This document shows positions 58,659 through 64,000 of a DNA stretch of 64,000 bases, piece after piece. The position numbers and the translations under genes are program-made. The stretch lies in assembly GCF_026343335.1 (NCBI RefSeq), contig NZ_JAPELX010000001.1:2108001-2172000 (forward strand), in the 5' to 3' direction. Position 1 is the stretch's first letter; the number at the start of each line of letters is the position of its first letter. The notes beneath the pieces were generated by a model. The model had not been told where the DNA came from. It did no database searches and saw nothing but the letters and a program-made list of their open reading frames with translations. Source of the DNA: Streptomyces sp. NBC_00078. Its GTDB lineage: Bacteria > Actinomycetota > Actinomycetes > Streptomycetales > Streptomycetaceae.

Positions 58659-59315
58659 ATGACGTACAGCGGACAGGTTACGGTCGGCGGCCCGGCGGAT
58701 GTGCACGAGCTGAAGGACCTGATGATCACCAAGATCGCGGTCGGCCCGATGGACAACAACGCCTATCTGCTGCGCTGCCGGGCCACCGATGAGCAGCTGC
58801 TGATCGACGCCGCCAACGACGCGGACACGTTGCTCGGCATGATCGGTGACGACGGCATCGCCTCCGTCGTCACGACGCATCAGCACGGCGACCACTGGCA
58901 GGCGCTCGCCCGGGTCGTCACGGCCACCGGCGCCCGCACGTACGCGGGGCGGGACGACGCCACCGGCATCCCCGTGCCGACCGACGTCCTCGTCGATGAC
59001 GGCGACACGGTCCGGGTAGGGCGCGTGGAGCTGACCGCGCGCCATCTGGTCGGGCACACGCCGGGCTCGATCGCCCTCGTGTACGACGACCCGCACGGGC
59101 ATCCTCATGTGTTCACGGGAGACTGCCTCTTCCCCGGGGGTGTCGGCAACACCCGTAAGGACCCGAAGGCGTTCGCCAGCCTGATGGACGACGTCGAGAC
59201 GAAGATCTTCGGCGCGCTCCCCGACGAGACGTGGGTCTACCCGGGGCACGGCAACGACACGACCCTGGGCGCGGAACGACCGCATCTGCCGGAGTGGCAC
59301 GCGCGCGGGTGGTGA
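58659..59315 (+). CDS. MBL-fold (metallo-beta-lactamase superfamily) hydrolase
   Basis: 218 residues. The binuclear metal motif THQHGDH (H74, H76, D78, H79) is complete, as are TARHLVGHTPGSIALVYDD (third His), FTGDCLFPGGVGNT (bridging Asp) and VYPGHGNDTTLGAERPHLPEW (last His). The arrangement resembles glyoxalase II and persulfide dioxygenase-like enzymes, hydrolysing thioesters or lactones. Next to a mycothiol-type isomerase it may act on mycothiol thioesters, an inference from position. TATAGG (58644-58649) stands nine bases before the ATG, so the mRNA is probably leaderless. Confidence 0.88.
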   Translation: MTYSGQVTVGGPADVHELKDLMITKIAVGPMDNNAYLLRCRATDEQLLIDAANDADTLLGMIGDDGIASVVTTHQHGDHWQALARVVTATGARTYAGRDDATGIPVPTDVLVDDGDTVRVGRVELTARHLVGHTPGSIALVYDDPHGHPHVFTGDCLFPGGVGNTRKDPKAFASLMDDVETKIFGALPDETWVYPGHGNDTTLGAERPHLPEWHARGW

Positions 59316-59642
59316 ACACCGTCGGGCGGGGCCGCGCAGGAGTTGCCTGCGCCCCGCGCGCGGTTCACCGCACACGCCCCGTGTGAACCGTTCACACACG
59401 CCGGAGCCAAGTGCACGCTCCCGGCGCACCTTGTTGCGCAGTCAACTGGAAACAGCCCCGCACAGGATGACGGCTCCTGCGCGGTACGGGCCGCCGGTCT
59501 TTCGATCCCCGCCCTCGACCGGCGGCCCCGGCGCGTTCCCCGTCCCGAAAGTGTTCACAGGACTGCAACACCCGTTCCCACCATGCGGACAATTGTGGTC
59601 GTGACCTCGACAAACGAGCCGTCGTACTGCCAATCTCCGGCC
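59316..59642. other. Leader region of the amino-acid ABC operon with palindrome
   Basis: 327 bases without a gene. A perfect palindrome GTGTGAAC-C-GTTCACAC occupies 59381-59397. A half-site GGTTCACCGCACAC precedes it at about 59362, and GTGTTCACAGG lies at about 59550. An in-frame ATG at 59583 is an alternative start for the downstream gene. Confidence 0.55.
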
Positions 59643-60527
59643 ATGCACCTCGCCCCTCGCGCACTGCGCCGCGCCGTCACCGCGGCAACCATCGCCCTGC
59701 TTGCCACAGCCGTCGGCTGTGCCCCGCAGCCGGAGGAGAAGGCGGCGGCCACGCCGTCCGGGTCGGCCGGGAACACCTGCGCCAAGGGCAAGTTGGCCAC
59801 CCAGACGTCCGGCAAGCTGACGATCGCTACCGACGAGCCCGCGTACGAGCCGTGGTTCAAGGACGACAAGCCCGCCAACGGCGAGGGCTACGAGTCGGCC
59901 GTCGCCTACGCCGTGGCACAGCGGCTCGGCTACGACAAGAGCGCCGTCGTCTGGCAGAGCGTGCCCTTCAACAAGGCCTTCGCGCCCGGTGTGAAGACCT
60001 TCGACTTCGACATCAACCAGGTGTCGATCAGTGCCGAGCGCAGGAAGGCCGTCGACTTCTCGTCCGGCTACTACGACGTGCGCCAGGCCGTGATCGCCCT
60101 GAAGGGCTCGAAGGCCGCGAAGGTGTCCGGCATCGCCGATCTGAAGGGCCTCAAGCTGGGCGCCCAGGTCGGCACCACCAGCCTCGACTACATCACCGAC
60201 GTGGTGAAGCCGAAGCAGGAGGCCGCGGTCTACGCCAAGAACGACCAGGCCAAGTCCGCGCTGAAGAACGGCCAGGTGGACGCCATCGTCGTCGACCTGC
60301 CGACCGCCTTCTACATCACCGCCGCCGAAGTGACGGACGCGAAGATCGTCGGGCAGTTCGAGAACCAGGGCGGCACGCCCGAGCAGTTCGGGCTCGTCCT
60401 CGACAAGGGCAGCGCGCTCACCTCGTGCGTCACGAGCGCCGTGGACGCCCTGCGCAAGGACGGCACGCTCGCGAAGATCGAGAAGCAGTGGCTTTCCGAC
60501 GCCGTCGACGCCCCGGTCCTCAAGTGA
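59643..60527 (+). CDS. Polar amino-acid ABC transporter substrate-binding lipoprotein
   Basis: 294 residues. A signal peptide with lipobox LLATAVGC (lipidated Cys about residue 26) precedes an SBP_bac_3 domain: GKLTIATDEPAYEPWF, GYESAVAYAVAQRLGYDKSAVVWQSVPFNKAF, FDFDINQVSISAERRKAVDFSSGYYD, LKLGAQVGTTSLDYI and GQVDAIVVDLPTAFYI. Family members bind glutamate, glutamine, arginine or cystine. It overlaps the permease gene by GTGA. The ATG at 59643 gives a normal signal peptide; the longer option adds 20 polar residues before it. Confidence 0.92.
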   Translation: MHLAPRALRRAVTAATIALLATAVGCAPQPEEKAAATPSGSAGNTCAKGKLATQTSGKLTIATDEPAYEPWFKDDKPANGEGYESAVAYAVAQRLGYDKSAVVWQSVPFNKAFAPGVKTFDFDINQVSISAERRKAVDFSSGYYDVRQAVIALKGSKAAKVSGIADLKGLKLGAQVGTTSLDYITDVVKPKQEAAVYAKNDQAKSALKNGQVDAIVVDLPTAFYITAAEVTDAKIVGQFENQGGTPEQFGLVLDKGSALTSCVTSAVDALRKDGTLAKIEKQWLSDAVDAPVLK

Positions 60528-61441
60528 CGCTCGCGAAGGAGGAGTCCGGCCGCGGCGGCGCGGACGACAAGGGTGACATGCCCGGCGGGGGCGAGGGCTA
60601 CGTCCCGTCGCAGCGGCGGATCGAGCGCGAGGCCTTCAAACGCGCGCGTGCCCGCCGCGCGACGGCTCTCGCGGCGCTCTCGACCCTCGTCACAGGCATC
60701 GTCCTCTACCTGATCGTCGTCAACGCGCCCGGCTGGCCGCGCACCAAGGAGACGTTCTTCGACTGGCAGTACGCGCGCGAGGCGTTCCCCAAGGTCCTCG
60801 AAGGACTGTGGCTGAACGTGCGGCTGCTGCTGATCTGCGGCGTGGCGGTGCTGGTCCTCGGCATGCTGATCGCCATCGCGCGCACACTGCGCGGTCCCGT
60901 GTTCTTCCCCCTGAGGTTCCTGGCCGCCGCGTACACCGACTTCTTCCGCGGGCTGCCGCTGATCATCAACCTGATGATCGTGGTCCTGGGCGTCCCCGCG
61001 CTGCGCCTGCAGGGTGTGACCGTCGACCCGGTGCTGCTCGGCGGTACGGCGCTCACGCTCACGTACTCGGCGTACGTGGCCGAGGTGTTCCGCGCCGGCA
61101 TCGAGTCCGTGCACCCCTCGCAGCGCGCGGCGGCCCGCTCGCTCGGCCTCACCAACCGGCAGGCGCTGCGGCACGTCGTCCTCCCGCAGGCCGTGCGCCG
61201 CCAGGTGCCGCCCCTGCTCAACGACCTGGTGTCGCTGCAGAAGGACACCGGTCTCGTGTCGATCGGCGGTGCCATCGACGCCGTACGGGCCGCGGACATC
61301 ATCGTGGGGCGCAGCCTCAACTACACGCCGTACATCGTCGCGGGCCTGGTCTTCGTGGCGTTGACCATCCCGATGACCCGCTTCACGGACTGGGTGACGG
61401 CCCGGATGGACCGTCGGCGGGCCCAGGGAGGATCGATATGA
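60524..61441 (+). CDS. Polar amino-acid ABC transporter permease
   Basis: 305 residues with a 45-residue charged N-terminal extension before five membrane helices. The HisM/GlnP coupling region is clear: FRAGIESVHPSQRAAARSLGLTNRQALRHVVLPQAVRRQVPPLLNDLVSLQKDTGLVSIG. FRGLPLIINLMIVVLG and LTYSAYVAEVFRAG precede it. A single permease gene suggests a homodimer. It overlaps the binding-protein gene (GTGA) and the ATPase gene (ATGA at 61438-61441). Confidence 0.93.
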   Translation: MTLAKEESGRGGADDKGDMPGGGEGYVPSQRRIEREAFKRARARRATALAALSTLVTGIVLYLIVVNAPGWPRTKETFFDWQYAREAFPKVLEGLWLNVRLLLICGVAVLVLGMLIAIARTLRGPVFFPLRFLAAAYTDFFRGLPLIINLMIVVLGVPALRLQGVTVDPVLLGGTALTLTYSAYVAEVFRAGIESVHPSQRAAARSLGLTNRQALRHVVLPQAVRRQVPPLLNDLVSLQKDTGLVSIGGAIDAVRAADIIVGRSLNYTPYIVAGLVFVALTIPMTRFTDWVTARMDRRRAQGGSI

Positions 61442-62190
61442 GCGACGCGTCCGTGCTGCGCATGGAGTCCGTGCGCAAGACCTTCGGTGACTCGGTCGTC
61501 CTGCGAGACGTCGACCTGGAGGTCGCCCCGCACACGGTGACCGCGCTGATCGGCGCCTCGGGTTCCGGTAAGTCGACGCTGCTGCGGTGCGCCAACCTCC
61601 TGGAGGAGATCGACGACGGCGCGATCTGGCTGGACGGTGAGGAGATCACCGACCCGCGCACCGACCAGGACGCGGTACGCCGTCGTATCGGCGTCGTCTT
61701 CCAGGCGTACAACCTCTTTCCGCACATGACCGTCCTGGACAACATCACCCTCGCCCCGCGGCGCGTGCACGGCGTCTCCCGCGCGGAGGCCGAGGAGCGC
61801 GCCCGGGAGCTTCTGGAGCGGCTCGGTCTGGGCGGCAGGGCGGGCGAGTTCCCGGACCGGCTCAGCGGCGGTCAGCAGCAGCGTGTGGCGATCGCGCGTG
61901 CTCTCGCGGTGCGGCCCCGGCTGCTGCTGTTCGACGAGATCACCGCGGCCCTCGACCCGGAACTCGTCGGTGAGGTCCTCGCTGTCGTACGTGACCTCAA
62001 GGACGACGGCATGACCATGGTGCTGGCCACGCACGAGATGGGTTTCGCCCGGGACGTCGCCGACCAGGTTTGCTTTCTGGACGGGGGCGTGGTGCTGGAG
62101 CGCGGGACGGCGGAGCAGGTCTTCGGTGATCCGCAGCAGGAGCGCACACAGCGGTTCCTGCGGCGGATCGTGGAGGCGGGGCGGCTTTAA
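61438..62190 (+). CDS. Polar amino-acid ABC transporter ATP-binding protein
   Basis: 250 residues of the GlnQ/HisP type. Walker A GASGSGKST, Q-loop VVFQAYNLFPHMTVLDNITLAP, signature RLSGGQQQRVAIARALA, Walker B LLLFDEITAALDPELVGEVL and H-loop VLATHEMGFARDVAD. EITAALDP instead of the usual EPTSALDP is a small deviation in the D-loop. It completes the three-gene importer, all joined by four-base overlaps. Confidence 0.94.
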   Translation: MSDASVLRMESVRKTFGDSVVLRDVDLEVAPHTVTALIGASGSGKSTLLRCANLLEEIDDGAIWLDGEEITDPRTDQDAVRRRIGVVFQAYNLFPHMTVLDNITLAPRRVHGVSRAEAEERARELLERLGLGGRAGEFPDRLSGGQQQRVAIARALAVRPRLLLFDEITAALDPELVGEVLAVVRDLKDDGMTMVLATHEMGFARDVADQVCFLDGGVVLERGTAEQVFGDPQQERTQRFLRRIVEAGRL

Positions 62191-62235
62191 AAGCGCCGGC
62201 GCGGCTGTAAGGGCCGCCCGCCTGGCCATCAGGGC

Positions 62236-62709
62236 TTACGCGTCGGCCTGCGCCGCCCCCGCCAGCGCCGCGACGCGCTCCACTCCGAACACGTAACCCT
62301 GCACACCGCACCCGGCGATGACGCCGTCGGCACGGAGCGAGACGTACGAATGGTGCCGGAACGACTCGCGCTGGTGGATGTTGGAGATGTGCACCTCCAA
62401 CACGGGCAGCCCGTCACAGGTGTTGAGAGCGTCCAGAATCGCAACCGACGTGTGGGAGTAGGCACCAGGATTGATGACGATCCCGCAGTGGTCGAGCCGC
62501 GCCTCGTGGATCCAGTCGACCAACTCGCCCTCGTGGTTGGACTGACGGAAGTCCACCGTGCCGCCGTGCGCGGCCGCCGCCTTGGCGCACAGGGCCTCGA
62601 CGTCGGCGAGGGTGTCCTTGCCGTAGATCTCCGGCTGGCGCTGGCCGAGCAGGTTCAGGTTGGGCCCGTTGAGAATCATGATCGGGGCGTTGGCCAGGGT
62701 GCGGGGCAC
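62236..62709 (-). CDS. aroQ: 3-dehydroquinate dehydratase, type II
   Basis: 157 residues. [17 protein letters not shown] holds the catalytic Tyr (Y29) and Arg in the lid loop; [33 protein letters not shown] and [17 protein letters not shown] complete the active site. It catalyses the third step of the shikimate pathway. No other aro gene is close. A truncated transporter of the family that carries shikimate-like acids lies next to it on the other strand. Confidence 0.95.
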   Translation of the reverse strand: MPRTLANAPIMILNGPNLNLLGQRQPEIYGKDTLADVEALCAKAAAAHGGTVDFRQSNHEGELVDWIHEARLDHCGIVINPGAYSHTSVAILDALNTCDGLPVLEVHISNIHQRESFRHHSYVSLRADGVIAGCGVQGYVFGVERVAALAGAAQADA

Positions 62710-62839
62710 GGTTCCTCCGGTCCGGTCGGGTGGGCGATCCGGCGAAGGACCGCTGCTCGGACCGGTTTATCACGCTGTGTCGACGCTGGACCGGCCCGTA
62801 TCCTCCCGGCGCATCGGCCTCACGTGGCGAGTGCCTTCT

Positions 62840-63160
62840 GAGCCGCTGCTGATGTTCACGGGCTTCCTGGGCGCGCTGATCGCGTTCATCACGATGTTCG
62901 GAGTCATCGCAGCGTATCTGCCCGAGTTGTACGAGCCGCGGGTGCGCTGCACTGCGGCGGTCGGCTACAACCTCGGTGGGGTGCTCGGGGGTGCTCTCAC
63001 GCCGATCGCGGCGACGGCACTCGCCGAGCACGGGGGCAGGGTGCCGCGGGGCGTGGGCGCGTATCTGACGGCGATCGCGCTGCTGAGCCTGGGCTGCTTC
63101 GCGCTGCTGCCCGAGACGCGGCCGGTGCCGGTGGCCGTCGCGGCGCCGGTCATGGATTGA
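62840..63160 (+). pseudogene. C-terminal fragment of an MHS-type metabolite/proton symporter
   Basis: The last three helices of an MFS symporter are readable: LLMFTGFLGALIAFITMFGVIAAYLPELYEPRVRCTAAVGYNLGGVLGGALTPIAATALAEHGG and VGAYLTAIALLSLGCFALLPETRP. The ELYEPRVRCTAAVGYNLGGVLGG block belongs to the metabolite/H+ symporter group (ShiA, KgtP, ProP). The first nine helices are missing and no start signal precedes the fragment, so it is a remnant. It overlaps the converging antiporter gene by 11 bases. Confidence 0.75.
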
Positions 63161-63998
63161 TCGCCAGCTCCAAGTAGGCGGCGAACAGCACCAGATGGAC
63201 GCCTCCCTGCAGGGGCGTGGCCCGGCCCGGCACCACGGTCAGGGAGCTGACCACCACGGTCAGCGCGAGCAGCACCATGTGCGTGGAGCCGAGGCCGAGG
63301 ACGAGCGGGCCGGACAGCCAGATGGACGCCAGGGCCACCGCGGGGACGGTCAGGCCGATGCTGGCCATGGCGGAACCGAGGGCGAGGTTCAGACTGGTCT
63401 GCACCCGGTCCCGGCGGGCGGAGCGCAGGGCGGCGATGGTCTCGGGCAGCAGTACCAGCAGGGCGATGATCACTCCGACGACGGCGTGGTGCAGTCCGGC
63501 GTCCTCCACGCCGGACTCGATGGTCGGCGACACTCCCTTGGCCAGCCCGACCACGCCGATCAGCGCGAGGCCGAGCAGCCCGAGACTGGTCCAGGCGGAA
63601 CGGGCGGACGGCGCGTCGGCGTGGCTCTCCGCCGTGATCACCTCGCCGTGACGGGTGATGGGCAGGAAGTAGTCGCGGTGCCGCACGGTCTGCGTCGCGA
63701 CGAACAGGCCGTAGAGGATCAGCGAGGAGATCGCGGCGAAGGTGAGCTGTACGCCCGAGAACTCCGGGCCCGGCTTGCTCGTGGTGAACGTCGGCAGCAC
63801 CAGGCTGAGCGTGGCCAGGGTGGCGACGGTCGCGAGGGCGGCGCCGGTGCCCTCGGGGTTGAAGACCGCCAGGCCGTGCCGGAGTGAGGCGACGAGGAGG
63901 CAGATGCCGACGATGCCGTTGCAGGTGATCATCACGGCTGCGAAGACGGTGTCCCGGGCCAGGGAGGAACTCTTGTCGCCGCCATCCACCATGAGGGT
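63150..63998 (-). CDS. Calcium/proton antiporter (CaCA superfamily, ChaA-like), 5' end beyond window
   Basis: 283 codons are inside; the frame is still open at the right edge, and the reading TLMVDGGDKSSSLARDTVFAAVMITCNGIVGICLL is internal to ChaA-type proteins, so the true start lies outside. About eight helices remain. The second alpha repeat is seen in HAVVGVIIALLVLLPETIAALRSARRDRVQTSLNLALGSAMASIGLTVPAV, with the conserved Glu of PET and the Asn/Gly-Ser motif that bind the cation. It exports Ca2+ (or Na+/K+) in exchange for protons. Confidence 0.88.
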   Translation of the reverse strand, partial: TLMVDGGDKSSSLARDTVFAAVMITCNGIVGICLLVASLRHGLAVFNPEGTGAALATVATLATLSLVLPTFTTSKPGPEFSGVQLTFAAISSLILYGLFVATQTVRHRDYFLPITRHGEVITAESHADAPSARSAWTSLGLLGLALIGVVGLAKGVSPTIESGVEDAGLHHAVVGVIIALLVLLPETIAALRSARRDRVQTSLNLALGSAMASIGLTVPAVALASIWLSGPLVLGLGSTHMVLLALTVVVSSLTVVPGRATPLQGGVHLVLFAAYLELAINP

Positions 63999-64000
63999 GA

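Overview
The window looks like Streptomyces chromosome. GC and third-position GC are very high, start codons are often GTG, and the genes are lineage-typical: whiA with yvcK, rapZ and uvrC; an RbpA-family protein; a mycothiol-dependent isomerase-type protein; a SUF operon led by sufR; and the oxidative pentose phosphate operon between ctaB and a second block of glycolysis genes. This is inferred from gene content and protein wording recalled from the genus, not from a database search.

Layout. Positions 1-145 are the last codons of a tyrosine integrase, so an integrated element may end at the left edge. A coupled SMR efflux pump and TetR regulator (318-1201) follow, then a gene-poor stretch, a membrane-anchored AbfB-domain protein (1808) and a VOC protein (2638). 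Positions 3068-9693 hold the complete minus-strand SUF Fe-S assembly operon sufR-sufB-sufD-Rieske-sufC-sufS-sufU-sufT. A SufR-type operator lies over its promoter and a candidate iron box lies upstream. Divergent from it are an AAC(3)-type acetyltransferase, a two-gene ABC exporter and ctaA. An amidohydrolase, a small conserved protein and ctaB run the other way. Haem O/A synthesis is therefore split between ctaA and ctaB.

Positions 16488-23176 are the pentose phosphate operon tkt-tal-zwf-opcA-pgl, mostly with overlapping stop and start codons. Positions 23285-30012 hold a sugar uptake module: a GH13 glucosidase, a binding lipoprotein and two permeases with no ATPase, probably energised by an unlinked MsiK-type ATPase, plus an orphan non-lipoprotein binding protein. 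A PadR-ABC-FtsX operon is divergent from it. Three copies of TGTTAGGTA tie the module's promoters and the PadR promoter together, and I consider this the most interesting candidate regulatory system here. Positions 34818-41989 return to glycolysis (pgi, tpiA, pgk, gap) with an MFS pump, an RbpA-family protein and secG between.

Positions 42218-50379 hold a secreted M14 carboxypeptidase and the coupled uvrC-rapZ-yvcK-whiA operon. Positions 50380-51245 are decayed DNA with a frameshifted LuxR-type regulator remnant. Then come a helix-turn-helix protein, a LacI regulator with a PfkB sugar kinase under a double LacI-type operator, uvrA with a Lys/Ala-rich tail, a mycothiol isomerase-family protein, an MBL-fold hydrolase, a polar amino-acid ABC importer with a palindrome upstream, aroQ, a truncated MHS-type transporter and a calcium/proton antiporter cut by the right edge. 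No rRNA, tRNA or CRISPR array was seen.
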